From JACPDI01 sp035463475 (lineage in GTDB: Bacteria; Acidobacteriota; Vicinamibacteria; Vicinamibacterales; 2-12-FULL-66-21): 64,000 nucleotides of DNA. Position 1 is the first letter of the stretch; every line of letters begins with the position of its first letter. Under the pieces are notes generated by a model. That model saw nothing but the letters and a program-made list of their open reading frames with translations, did not search any database and had not been told where the DNA came from. Location of the stretch: contig DATHTE010000072.1 of the NCBI GenBank assembly GCA_035463475.1, forward strand, positions 62,001-126,000, written 5' to 3'. The translations under genes were made by a program, and so were the position numbers. Positions 7,957-16,453 of the stretch are shown here, in pieces.

Positions 7957-9261
7957 TCACGCCCCCTCGATCTCCTCCTTCCAGGACTCCAGCGTGTCGA
8001 GCGGCAACTCGCGCCCGTGCTTGGCCGCCTCGAACTTGCAGATCTCCATCAACTCCTCGTCGGTGAGCACGCGGTTGCGCTCCTTGGCCGCGGTGAAGAT
8101 CGCCTCCACCAGGTGCTCTTCCGGCTCGATCGCGTGCTCGTGGAGCCAGTGCACGATGTTGGACATCCCCGACATGAAGCCAACCTCGATCGCCTGCTTC
8201 TGGCCTACCATGCCGGCCGGGACGCCGGAGTACACGCGGTCGGCGAGCCAGTCCTGCCCCTTGCGGCGCGCCTTGATGATGGCGGCCGCGTGGACGCCCG
8301 TCGCGGTCCGGAACGCGTCGCGCCCGAACACCGGATAGTTCACGGGGATGGGGACCTCCGTCGCCTCGCTCGCCACGCGCACGTAATCGGCCAGCGCCGA
8401 CAGGTCGTTGTCGATGTAGCCCATGAGCCGCAGGTTGACCAGGAGCTGGTCCATCGAGCAGTTCCCGACACGCTCGCCGACGCCGAGCGCCGTCGCGTGC
8501 ACGCGGTCCACGCCCGACGTCATCGCGGTGATCGTGTTGATGACGCCGAGGCCGCGGTCATTGTGGCCGTGCCAGTCGATCTTGATGTCTTCACCGGTTT
8601 CCTTGATCATCTGCCGCACGTACGGCACGAGGTTCCGCACGCCGCGCGGCGTGATGTGGCCGACCGTGTCGCAGACGCAGATCCGCTTCGCGCCCGCGTT
8701 GATCGCGGCGCGGTACAGCCGCCGGATCGTGTCCGGCGTCGCGCGGCAGGTGTCCTCGGTCACGTACATCACCGGCAGGCCGGCCGAGACGGCATAGCTC
8801 ACCGCGTCCTCGGTGAGGCGGAGCATGTCGTCAATCGTCCAGTCCTCCGCGTACTGGCGGATCGGCGACGAGCCGATGAACGCGGCCGCCTCGATCGGCT
8901 GGCCCACCTTCATCGAGATCTCGATGAGCGGGGTGATGTCGCTCCGCACGGTGCGGACGGCGCAGTTCGGCCGGACGTCGAGCTTCGCGTTGACGATCTC
9001 GCGGCAGAGCGCCGTGATGTCCGCGCAGGCGCGCGGGCCGGCCCCCGGCAGACCGAGGTCGGCGCTGCGGATGCCGAGGCGGTGCATCAGGTGCAGCAGC
9101 TCGATCTTGGTCTCGATCGCCGGGTCGCGGACCGACGGCGACTGCAGGCCGTCGCGGAGGGTCTCGTCGTTGAGCTCCACCGGCTCCGCGCGGTGCGGAT
9201 AGCCGTTGCCCGCGGTGTTCCAGTCGTAAATCAGCATCGAGTCGGGCGGGTGAGCGGTCAT
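7957..9261 (-). CDS. Alpha-isopropylmalate/homocitrate synthase-family enzyme lacking the regulatory domain
   Basis: 434 residues from ATG 9261 (a GTG at 9291 is the only longer option). Motifs of the HMGL/LeuA TIM barrel are intact: NDETLRDGLQSPSV (catalytic Arg-Asp), WHGHNDRGLG (metal His pair) and ALGVGERVGNCSMDQLL (GxGERxGN signature). The enzyme would condense acetyl-CoA with a 2-oxoacid. It is shorter than typical LeuA (about 510) and lacks the C-terminal leucine-sensing domain, resembling homocitrate, citramalate or 're'-type synthases. No other leucine genes are nearby; the neighbours are an SDR gene and the benzoyl-CoA reductase operon. Exact substrate unresolved. Confidence 0.85.
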   Translation of the reverse strand: MTAHPPDSMLIYDWNTAGNGYPHRAEPVELNDETLRDGLQSPSVRDPAIETKIELLHLMHRLGIRSADLGLPGAGPRACADITALCREIVNAKLDVRPNCAVRTVRSDITPLIEISMKVGQPIEAAAFIGSSPIRQYAEDWTIDDMLRLTEDAVSYAVSAGLPVMYVTEDTCRATPDTIRRLYRAAINAGAKRICVCDTVGHITPRGVRNLVPYVRQMIKETGEDIKIDWHGHNDRGLGVINTITAMTSGVDRVHATALGVGERVGNCSMDQLLVNLRLMGYIDNDLSALADYVRVASEATEVPIPVNYPVFGRDAFRTATGVHAAAIIKARRKGQDWLADRVYSGVPAGMVGQKQAIEVGFMSGMSNIVHWLHEHAIEPEEHLVEAIFTAAKERNRVLTDEELMEICKFEAAKHGRELPLDTLESWKEEIEGA

Positions 9262-9291
9262 ATCTGACTCCCGGTCCCGGCGGGGGACCAC

Positions 9292-10203
9292 ATGGTTCTG
9301 AGCGGAAAGGCGGGGATCGTCACGGGCGCCGGGCGCGGCATCGGCCGCGAGCTGGCGCTGGCCATGGCGCGAGCGGGCGCTGCGCTCGTCGTCAACGATG
9401 CGGGGGTCGCGGTGGACGGATCGCCGCAGCCGGAGCGCCCCGCGCAGGCGGTCGTGGACGAGATCGCCGCCGCCGGGGGCCGCGCGGTCGCGGACGCCGG
9501 CTCGGTGGCATCATACCCGGCGGCGGAGCGCATGGTCGCGCTTTCGGTGGAGGAGCTCGGCCGCCTCGACTTCGTGGTCAACAACGCGGGCATCGTGCGC
9601 GACGCAATCTTCCACAAGATGACCGAGGCGGACTGGGATGCGGTCATCGCGGTGCACCTCAAGGGCGCGTTCAACCTGTGCCGCGCCGCCGCGGAGCGGT
9701 TCCGGGCGCAGCAGTCAGGCGCGTTCCTGAACATGACCTCAACCTCGGGCCTCATCGGCAACCTCGGCCAGGCGAACTATGCCGCCGCGAAGCTCGGCGT
9801 CGTGGCACTCACGCGCGCGATCGCGCTCGACATGCGCCGCTACAACGTGCGCGCCAACGCGATCGCGCCGTTCGCCTGGACGCGGATGACGGGCGCCATC
9901 CCCGAAACGGCGGACGCCGCGTCGCTGCAACGGGTGGAACGGCTTCGCTCGCTCAAGGCGGCGGACATCGCGCCGCTCGCCGTGCACCTGGTCTCCGACG
10001 CCGCCGCCGGCGTGACGGGCCAGGTGTTCGCGGTGCGCGGCGCGGAAATCGTGCTGTTCTCGCAACCGAGACCCCTGGCGTCGCTGCATCAGCCGGGCGG
10101 CTGGACCGTGGAGTCGGTCGCGGGCCGGCTGTCGTCGCTCGAGCCACGCTTCGTGCCGCTCGAGGTGACCGCCGATGTGTTCCCCGACGATCCGATGCTC
10201 TGA
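9292..10203 (+). CDS. SDR-family NAD(P)-dependent oxidoreductase
   Basis: 303 residues. GAGRGIG nucleotide-binding motif near residue 12, NNAG structural motif, catalytic Ser region TSTSG and YAAAK. The long 'AVDGSPQPERPAQAVVDEI' insertion after the first beta-alpha unit is typical of SDRs similar to the dehydrogenase domain of peroxisomal multifunctional enzyme type 2, which oxidise (3R)-hydroxyacyl-CoA. That would fit a CoA-ester pathway beside the benzoyl-CoA reductase cluster, but this is inference. Its last 115 bp overlap the 3' end of bcrD on the other strand. Confidence 0.85.
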   Translation: MVLSGKAGIVTGAGRGIGRELALAMARAGAALVVNDAGVAVDGSPQPERPAQAVVDEIAAAGGRAVADAGSVASYPAAERMVALSVEELGRLDFVVNNAGIVRDAIFHKMTEADWDAVIAVHLKGAFNLCRAAAERFRAQQSGAFLNMTSTSGLIGNLGQANYAAAKLGVVALTRAIALDMRRYNVRANAIAPFAWTRMTGAIPETADAASLQRVERLRSLKAADIAPLAVHLVSDAAAGVTGQVFAVRGAEIVLFSQPRPLASLHQPGGWTVESVAGRLSSLEPRFVPLEVTADVFPDDPML

Positions 10204-11057
10204 TTCGCCCCCGCCGAGAACCGCCCCATCGCGGCGAGCTGCGCGTGGCGCCTGGCCGCCAGCAGCGCCGCCCCGAGCGCGCCGGCGAAAATCGCGTCGG
10301 GATGCGTGCGGACTGTCAGCCGCGCGGAACCGCCGGCGTCGAGCCGGTTGATTTGCTCCTCGATGCGGCACAGGAGCCCCTCGTCTTTCGCGAGGCCGCC
10401 GCTCACGAGGACGACGCCGTCCGCTCCCGCGGCGCGCACCAGCCGGACGAGCCGCCCGGCAATGCTCTCGTGGATGCCGCGGAGGATCTCCGGGGCGGCG
10501 ATCCCGCGGCTAACCATGTTGATCACGTCGGTCTCCGCGAGCACCGCGCAGATGCTCGACACCGCCTCGGCGCGGCCGGCCGCGCGCGAGAGCGATCCCA
10601 CGTCCTCGAGCGCCACGCCAAGGTAGCGCGCGATGTTCTCCAGGAACTGTCCCGTGCCGGAGGCGCACTGGCTCGTCATGCGGTGGGCGAGCACCTTGCC
10701 GCGGTGGTCGATCCGGATGGCGCGCGCGTGCAGCGCGCCGACGTCGAGCACGGCGCGCGCCTCGCCATCGAGGTGCAGCGCCCCGCGCGCGTGCGTCGTC
10801 ATGCTGTAGAAGTGCCCAGTGCGGAACGGCACCGCGTCGCCGTCGCCGGTGGAGGCCAGGTAATCGAGGTCCTCGACGCGCGTCCCGGCCGCGGCGCAGC
10901 AGTCGTCGACGCCGGCACGCGTCAGGTCGTGAACGTTCCGGCGGCGAATGCGCTGCCACCCGCGCGCGAGCACGGTGGCGTCCTCTCCCGCGCGGCTCCG
11001 GACCACCGCTACCTTGATCGAGCTGGACCCGACGTCCACGCCGGCGGTCGTTACCAT
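10089..11057 (-). CDS. bcrD: Benzoyl-CoA reductase subunit D (ATPase/activator subunit)
   Basis: 322 residues from ATG 11057. An ASKHA-fold ATPase of the BadF/BadG/BcrA/BcrD family: VDVGSSSIK phosphate loop, TSQCASGTGQFLENIARYLG with Cys131, and SSICAVLAETDVINMVSRG with Cys170, the two Cys that bridge a [4Fe-4S] cluster at the BcrA/BcrD interface. It couples ATP hydrolysis to low-potential electron transfer into BcrBC. It is last in the C-B-A-D order known from Thauera. Residues 286-322 (SIGSSGNTSAV to the end) lie opposite the SDR gene and exceed the normal family length of about 280, so the tail may be an acquired extension. Confidence 0.9.
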   Translation of the reverse strand: MVTTAGVDVGSSSIKVAVVRSRAGEDATVLARGWQRIRRRNVHDLTRAGVDDCCAAAGTRVEDLDYLASTGDGDAVPFRTGHFYSMTTHARGALHLDGEARAVLDVGALHARAIRIDHRGKVLAHRMTSQCASGTGQFLENIARYLGVALEDVGSLSRAAGRAEAVSSICAVLAETDVINMVSRGIAAPEILRGIHESIAGRLVRLVRAAGADGVVLVSGGLAKDEGLLCRIEEQINRLDAGGSARLTVRTHPDAIFAGALGAALLAARRHAQLAAMGRFSAGANQSIGSSGNTSAVTSSGTKRGSSDDSRPATDSTVQPPG

Positions 11058-11067
11058 GGTTGGTTCC

Positions 11068-12474
11068 TCACGGCTGCTGCGCGTCCAGGCGCGTGGCCGG
11101 CTCGCTGCGCCCGCACGGCGGGTCGGGCTCGGGCGGCGCCTGCTCGGCGAAGCGCGGCGGCACGCGGCCGCGGCCGGCGCGCAGGTCGTCGAGCGCGAAG
11201 AGCGCGGCGCCACGCGCCCCCATGTAGATGGACTCCGGGTGGATGTTCACCGTCACGTCGCGGCCGTAGTGTTCCTCCACCAGATCGTGCAGCACGCTCG
11301 TGGCCATCTCGTTGCGGCACACGCCGCCGGTGAACGTGAATTCGTCGCGCACGCCGCCCGAGCGCGCCAGCAGCGACATCGCGCGCAACATCATCGCGCG
11401 GTGGAGCCCGGCGAGGATGTCCTCGCGGCGCTGCCCGAGCGCGAGGCGCTCCCGCAGCTCGGCCCCGGCGAAGACGGTGCAGGTCGAGTTCACGCGGATC
11501 ACGCGGTGCGCCCGGAGCGCCAGCGGTCCCAGCTCGTGCAGCCCCAGCCCGAGTTCGTCCGCGATGTACCCAAGATAGCGGCCGCACCCCGCCGCGCAGC
11601 GATCGTTCATCTGGAACGACGTCACGACGCCGGACTCGTCGGTCTGGATCGCCTTGGTGTCCTGGCCGCCGATGTCGAGCACGGTACGCGTGCGGGGAAA
11701 CAACGCGTGCGCGCCGCGGCCGTGGCACAGGATCTCGCTCCTGACCGCCTCTTTCGGGAACGGCAGCGTCTGCCGGCCGTAGCCGGTGCCGACGCACGCC
11801 GCTTCCTCGATGGAGGTGTCCCGGGCCGCGGTGACGATCGCCTCCATGGCCTCGGGCGTGCCGCTGGCGGCGCTCTGCACGGCGCGCCGCAGCACCGACT
11901 CGAACGGCCGCGGCGTCATCCGCGTCTCCACGTTCAGAATCGCGCGGTCGAACGACCCCGCCAGCCGCTCGAACGGCAGCCGCCCGCTGGCGCACGCGCG
12001 CTCGGCCCCCGCCATGAACGCGGCGGCCGCCAGGTCCCGGAAGAAGTCGCTCCTCCGCGCGCACCCCTCGCCGAACAACGCGGGCGCGCCGGCGGCCATG
12101 TCGTCCAGGATCTCGCGCGTGGCGTCTCCGAGCGATGATCGCAGCGGCTCGGAGGGGACCTGCGCCACCGAGCGATCGAGCTCCTCGCGGAGATCGTCGA
12201 GCTGGTCCAGATACAGCTCGAGCCTGAATGCCTCGGGCAGCCGGCCCTTCACGGGCAGCACGAGCTCACGGCGGCCATCTTCCAGGGTGTTCAGCGCCCG
12301 GCCGAGCAGGCTCAGGCGCGCGGCCGTCAACGCCTCTTCGCGCGCGACCGCGCACGCCACTTCATAGTTGCTTCGGCTGTTCGTGATCCCCTGTCCGACA
12401 ACCGCACCGGCTTCGTCGAGCAGCACGGCTTTCGTCGTCGTGGAGCCGAGGTCGATGCCGAGGACGCACTTCAT
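11068..12474 (-). CDS. bcrA: Benzoyl-CoA reductase subunit A (ATPase/activator subunit)
   Basis: 468 residues. IDLGSTTTKAV (7-17) and DIGGQDTKAI (267-276) are the two phosphate loops of an ASKHA ATPase. NDRCAAGCGRYLG carries Cys293 and Cys297, and NSTCTVFAGAE carries Cys332; one Cys from each region ligates the bridging cluster shared with BcrD. The insert between the loops (about residues 60-230) is typical of BcrA/BadG-type subunits and absent from simple HgdC activators. The start overlaps the bcrB stop (ATGA). The last 30 residues are Pro/Arg-rich and poorly conserved. Confidence in the assignment comes from motifs and gene order together. Confidence 0.92.
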   Translation of the reverse strand: MKCVLGIDLGSTTTKAVLLDEAGAVVGQGITNSRSNYEVACAVAREEALTAARLSLLGRALNTLEDGRRELVLPVKGRLPEAFRLELYLDQLDDLREELDRSVAQVPSEPLRSSLGDATREILDDMAAGAPALFGEGCARRSDFFRDLAAAAFMAGAERACASGRLPFERLAGSFDRAILNVETRMTPRPFESVLRRAVQSAASGTPEAMEAIVTAARDTSIEEAACVGTGYGRQTLPFPKEAVRSEILCHGRGAHALFPRTRTVLDIGGQDTKAIQTDESGVVTSFQMNDRCAAGCGRYLGYIADELGLGLHELGPLALRAHRVIRVNSTCTVFAGAELRERLALGQRREDILAGLHRAMMLRAMSLLARSGGVRDEFTFTGGVCRNEMATSVLHDLVEEHYGRDVTVNIHPESIYMGARGAALFALDDLRAGRGRVPPRFAEQAPPEPDPPCGRSEPATRLDAQQP

Positions 12475-13766
12475 GCGTACCCTCCATGCCGCCGCGCCTC
12501 GACCATCTGCAGGTAGCTCTGGATGCGGTTCTCGATGTTCGCCTTCCCGAAGTAACGCGGGTCCACCAGGTCGGACTCGATGAATCCTCCGGGACGGCCG
12601 GTGCGCGACTCCAGCTCGCGGAGCATCAGGAGCTGACCGGCGCTGAACGAGTTACAGGACTTCACGCTGTTGATCAGGAAGCCGTCAGCGTCGTACTCTC
12701 GGATGTACTTCTCGAGGAGCGCGATGCGCGCGGGCAGCCCGAGGTTCGTGTAGCAGCCGAGGCTGTAGTCGGCGAGCGTTTCGAAGGGCCGCGAGGGATC
12801 GTGCCGGAAGCCGGTATCGTACAACCCGCCCACTCGCGTGTACGTGCTCGCGACCACCACGGCACCTTCCCGCGTGAACATCCGCCAGAAGTCGTTGAAG
12901 TGGGTCCAGTTGGGCGGCCCCTCCACGACGAGCCGGTACCGCTCGCTGGCGAGCGGACCGTCAGGCGTGGCCGGGCCCAGACCGGCGGCGATCCGCGCCG
13001 TCACTTCCTCCCGCAGCTCACGGTAGTAGTCGACGGCGTCCTGCGTGCCGCGAAACGCCGAGAAGATCGGACCGACGTAGTAGACGCCGCCGAAGTACCC
13101 GTCGATTGGCGACGGGCGGTGGCGGGCCGACTCCCACACCGCGACGAGATCCTCCTCCGCCTGCGCCGATCGCGCGAGCCGCGCCGACAGCTCCTCGCGA
13201 ACGAGACGCCGCCCGGCGACGCGCTCCAGCGCGGGGACGACCTCCTTCTCCAGCTGATCGACGATGTAGCGGCGCATTGACGGGGTGATCACGCCGTCCG
13301 GCTGGTACGGCACGTGGAGCATCGCCACGGGACAGCGGTACTGCTCGCGCAGCAGCTCGAACCACTTCATGAACGTGAAGCAGCCCGTGTACGACAGCAG
13401 GAGCAAATCAGGCTCCGGCAGTTTCGTCCCGGTCGGCCCGATGTTGCCCCCCCGGAGCATCCCGATGTCGCACTTGACGTACGTACAGACGTCCTCCGAG
13501 TGCCCTGCCTTCTCCGCTTCGGCGATGTGGGCGGCCGAGCGCCCGCGCATCCCGGACTGCAACGCGTTGATCTCCGGCAGCACCGACAGCATTCCGAGCG
13601 AGCCGATCAGCTCCGTGAGGTTGCCCGGCACGAACGTGTAGATCACCTTCGCGCCGTCCTCGCGCGCGCGGGCGAGGCGCTCGAAGTGGTCCGCCAGGAG
13701 CCGCTTCTGGCGCAGCTGGCTTGCGTCCTTGGCGCCGCTGCCGTTGCCGTGACCTGGCGCGCTCAC
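12471..13766 (-). CDS. bcrB: Benzoyl-CoA reductase subunit B (catalytic, HgdB family)
   Basis: 431 residues, start GTG overlapping the bcrC stop (GTGA). Belongs to the 2-hydroxyglutaryl-CoA dehydratase D-component family. Candidate cluster ligands are Cys94 and Cys99 (EDVCTYVKCDIG), Cys129 (SYTGCFTFMKWF) and Cys371 (NSVKSCNSFSAGQ). With BcrC it forms the [4Fe-4S]-containing module that binds benzoyl-CoA and carries out the Birch-like two-electron dearomatisation to cyclohexa-1,5-diene-1-carbonyl-CoA. The MKWFELL and LDVP-like surroundings and the linked dch/oah/had genes separate it from dehydratase homologues. Confidence 0.93.
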   Translation of the reverse strand: MSAPGHGNGSGAKDASQLRQKRLLADHFERLARAREDGAKVIYTFVPGNLTELIGSLGMLSVLPEINALQSGMRGRSAAHIAEAEKAGHSEDVCTYVKCDIGMLRGGNIGPTGTKLPEPDLLLLSYTGCFTFMKWFELLREQYRCPVAMLHVPYQPDGVITPSMRRYIVDQLEKEVVPALERVAGRRLVREELSARLARSAQAEEDLVAVWESARHRPSPIDGYFGGVYYVGPIFSAFRGTQDAVDYYRELREEVTARIAAGLGPATPDGPLASERYRLVVEGPPNWTHFNDFWRMFTREGAVVVASTYTRVGGLYDTGFRHDPSRPFETLADYSLGCYTNLGLPARIALLEKYIREYDADGFLINSVKSCNSFSAGQLLMLRELESRTGRPGGFIESDLVDPRYFGKANIENRIQSYLQMVEARRHGGYA

Positions 13767-14929
13767 GATTCCACTCCCCAGAGCTTCACCGCGTCGGAGA
13801 ACGCGCCCGCCTGCTCGCGGATGGTCTGGAACTGCGCGTTGTTCTCGGCGTACTTGAAACTCGTGTGCGGGATGCCGGCGCGGTCGAGGGCCGCCTCCAG
13901 CATCGGCTGATCCAGGAGGGCCGGATCGCAGAACGACGCGGCCGCGAACACGACGCCGTCGGCGCCGCAGGCGCGGACGGCGGCCACCAGCTCGGCCCCC
14001 TTTTCAGCCTCGCCGATGTAACGCGACGCGGTCGCCACGCCGCGTTCGAGATAGGCGCGCGCGAGCGCCTCGAGGGGATCCGCTTCCGGCGGCGCGTCGA
14101 TGGGCCCGGCGAGGCTGCGCAGCCCGAGCTGCAGGTCGTCGTCCACGATGTCGCAGCCCGCCTTCTCGAGGGTGCGGATGAGATCGAGCGGAGGCTGCTC
14201 GCAGAACGCCCCCCTGAGCACGACGCGCGCGTTGTCCACGGCGCGCGCGGGACGCGCGGCGGCCGCCTCGCACGCCTCGTCGATCAAGGCGCGGTGCGCG
14301 GCCGCGGTCAGTCCGGCGCCGGCGCGGGCCACGACGTACGCCTCCGAGCCGCGAAGGCGCCACGGCTCGCGGCGCCGGATGTCGTCGAGGCGATCGAGCG
14401 CGGCACGGCGCGCGTTCTCGTCGGCGATCGCCTCGCGCAGCGCTGCCGGCTCGAGCGGCCGGGCGCCCCGCGCCGCCAGCGCGGACGCGATCTCGCGGAG
14501 CGCGTCGGCGTAAAACCGGCCGCCGATCGACGGATCGAAGTTCTGCGGCACGTCGAGGTACGCGACGAATTTCTCGGGAAACAGCATTCGCCACATGCCC
14601 CCGAGGTTGCGGATGACGTCGCAGATCGAGGGAAATACCATCCCGTCGAGCGGGTCGAGGTGGCCGGCGAGCCCCAGCTCGATCGTGCTCCGGGGGATGT
14701 GGCAGATGTAAGACTGGAAGTACGAGTCGCCGCGGATGATCTCGAGGTCGTCACCGCCGCCGAAGATCGCGACCGGCAGGCACCCGATCGCCTCGAAGAG
14801 CGGGCGCGGCACGTAGATCGGCATGTGGCCGATGGCGAGGGCGCCCGGGTGCGCGCGCTTCCAGTCGCGCACGTGCGCCAGGGTGCGGTCTTCGACGAGC
14901 GCGCGGGCGCGTTCAAGGACCTGATCCAC
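13763..14929 (-). CDS. bcrC: Benzoyl-CoA reductase subunit C (catalytic, HgdB family)
   Basis: 388 residues, GTG start placed directly after the TetR gene's TGA. Paralogous to BcrB. Conserved Cys are Cys76 (SYICHIPRSTIEL), Cys103 (VFPSICDVIRNLGGMW) and Cys334 (AASFCDPALLDQP). Length matches Thauera/Rhodopseudomonas BcrC/BadD (about 386). It pairs with BcrB to form the substrate-binding, oxygen-sensitive reductase half. First reductase gene of the C-B-A-D set; all junctions are overlaps or within 10 bp, indicating translational coupling. Confidence 0.92.
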   Translation of the reverse strand: MDQVLERARALVEDRTLAHVRDWKRAHPGALAIGHMPIYVPRPLFEAIGCLPVAIFGGGDDLEIIRGDSYFQSYICHIPRSTIELGLAGHLDPLDGMVFPSICDVIRNLGGMWRMLFPEKFVAYLDVPQNFDPSIGGRFYADALREIASALAARGARPLEPAALREAIADENARRAALDRLDDIRRREPWRLRGSEAYVVARAGAGLTAAAHRALIDEACEAAAARPARAVDNARVVLRGAFCEQPPLDLIRTLEKAGCDIVDDDLQLGLRSLAGPIDAPPEADPLEALARAYLERGVATASRYIGEAEKGAELVAAVRACGADGVVFAAASFCDPALLDQPMLEAALDRAGIPHTSFKYAENNAQFQTIREQAGAFSDAVKLWGVES

Positions 14930-15667
14930 TCACGCCTCCGAAAGCAGCGCCACGGGGGACGGCACGCGGGCGGTGCCGACGCGGCGCTCCATGTCGGCGA
15001 CCACCATTGAGCTCGGGCAGCGCGCCACCAGGCCGCACAACGCGATCCGGTGGATGGAGCGCGCGACTTCCTGCGGGGACCCGTGGCGCCCTGCGTCGTA
15101 CCAGCCATAGACCCAGTTGAGCATCCCGAAGATGTTGTAGGTGCTGCGGTCGACCTCCGTCGTCTCCTGCGCACCGGCGGGGACCGCTCCCGGCACGCCG
15201 CAGCCGGCGGTGTTGACCGCGACCACGATTTCGCGCGCCATGCCGAAGTAGCGCTCCTTCAGCTCCCGCACCGCGCGGCGGCGGCGGGGCGGCAACTCGC
15301 CCGCTTCCTCCACCAGCACGCGCGCGACGTCGCCGTGCGTCGTCATGTAGCGGACGTGGTTGAGGATGAACGCGTAGAGGCGCGCCTCGGCCCCCTCGAG
15401 GCCGGCGACCGCCTGCCCCGCCGTCGAGATCAAGGTGTCGAACGCGCGCGTCTGCAGCGCGAAGACGAGGTCATCCTTCGACGAGAAATAGTTGTAAAGG
15501 TTCGCGAGGCTCGTGCCCGTGGCGCGTGCCAGGTCGCGCATCGCCATCCCGTGATAGCCGTACGTCGCGAGCAGGCGGGCGGCGGCGGAGAGAATCTCCT
15601 GCCGGCGCGCTTCCTTGGCTTCTCCCGGCTCGCCGATTGGCGGCCGCTTCGAGCGGTGCTGCTTCAC
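14930..15667 (-). CDS. TetR/AcrR-family transcriptional regulator of the benzoyl-CoA operon
   Basis: 245 residues from a GTG at 15667. That start is preferred over the ATG at 15679 because GGGAGGA sits just upstream at the right distance and the GTG overlaps the dch stop (GTGA). The N-terminal DNA-binding domain ends in the classic ATGTSLANLYNYFSSKDDLV; the rest is an alpha-helical ligand domain. It is embedded inside the operon between dch and bcrC. The perfect palindrome in the operon promoter (18823-18836) is the natural candidate site, so it probably represses the operon until an aromatic or alicyclic CoA ester binds. Regulation of class I reductase operons by a TetR protein is unlike the BzdR or BadR/BadM systems I know of. 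Confidence 0.9.
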   Translation of the reverse strand: MKQHRSKRPPIGEPGEAKEARRQEILSAAARLLATYGYHGMAMRDLARATGTSLANLYNYFSSKDDLVFALQTRAFDTLISTAGQAVAGLEGAEARLYAFILNHVRYMTTHGDVARVLVEEAGELPPRRRRAVRELKERYFGMAREIVVAVNTAGCGVPGAVPAGAQETTEVDRSTYNIFGMLNWVYGWYDAGRHGSPQEVARSIHRIALCGLVARCPSSMVVADMERRVGTARVPSPVALLSEA

Positions 15668-16449
15668 GCGTCCTCCCATCGGGGCGGGCGTCGCGCGATG
15701 AACGCCTCGATGCCCTCGTTGCCGTCGCGGCTCGTGGCGACCTGTTCGAGGTACTGCTGCTCGATCGCCGGCAACTCGTCGCGCAGCGCCACGACCAGGT
15801 CGGAGCCCCGACGCGAGGCGGCCGCCGCCTGCCGGAGCGCGTACGCGGAGAGCGGCGCGAGATGTTCGCGATACCACCGCATCACGGCCTCGCCCGGGTC
15901 TTCGCCCGGCGGCAGCGCGGTGGCGAGACCGCACTGCTCGGCGGCGCGCGCGTCGATCTCGCCGCCGGTCAGCAGCAGACGCTCGGCGAGCGCGCCCCCC
16001 ATCCGCCGGGGCCCTGCGATCGCGAACACCGGCGGGAAGACGCCGAGCGTGACCTCCGGGCAGGCGAGGCGGGCGCCCGCGGCCGCGAACACGAAGTGGC
16101 AGCACAGCGCGAGCTCGAACGCCCCTCCCAGGCAGCGCCCTTCGACGAGCGCCGCGATCGGCACGGGGTACTCCGCGACGTCGCGCACGAGGGCGTGGAA
16201 CGTCCGAAGCATCGCGGCGACACGATCGCGGGTGTGCTCTTCGACCGCGGCGCCGTAGGAGAAATTGCCCCCGGCGCCTCGTAGGAGTACGAGCCGCAGC
16301 CGCCGGTGATCGCGATGCGCCCGGAGCGCGCTCGACAGCTCCTGCATCATCGCGGTCGTGAGCACGTTTGCCTTCGGCTGGTTCAGGACCAGGCGCAGCA
16401 TCGCGCCCTCCTCCAGCAGATCCACCGCGACCACGCTCAGGGACGCCAC
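15664..16449 (-). CDS. dch: Cyclohexa-1,5-diene-1-carbonyl-CoA hydratase
   Basis: 261 residues of the crotonase fold. LNQPKANVLTTAMM and GAGGNFSYGAAVEEH are close to the Dch pattern; EGRCLGGAFELALCCHFVFA forms the oxyanion-hole region. Length agrees with Dch (about 258). It hydrates the reductase product to 6-hydroxycyclohex-1-ene-1-carbonyl-CoA. Placed 4 bp after oah and overlapping the TetR gene. A generic enoyl-CoA hydratase is the alternative, made unlikely by its neighbours. Confidence 0.87.
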   Translation of the reverse strand: MASLSVVAVDLLEEGAMLRLVLNQPKANVLTTAMMQELSSALRAHRDHRRLRLVLLRGAGGNFSYGAAVEEHTRDRVAAMLRTFHALVRDVAEYPVPIAALVEGRCLGGAFELALCCHFVFAAAGARLACPEVTLGVFPPVFAIAGPRRMGGALAERLLLTGGEIDARAAEQCGLATALPPGEDPGEAVMRWYREHLAPLSAYALRQAAAASRRGSDLVVALRDELPAIEQQYLEQVATSRDGNEGIEAFIARRPPRWEDA

Positions 16450-16453
16450 GCGG

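Noticed and set aside
10089..14929. Reading the bcr genes as a 2-hydroxyacyl-CoA dehydratase with its activator
   Set aside because: Dehydratases have one small activator and two subunits; here there are two different ATPase subunits plus dch, oah and had, in the known C-B-A-D order.
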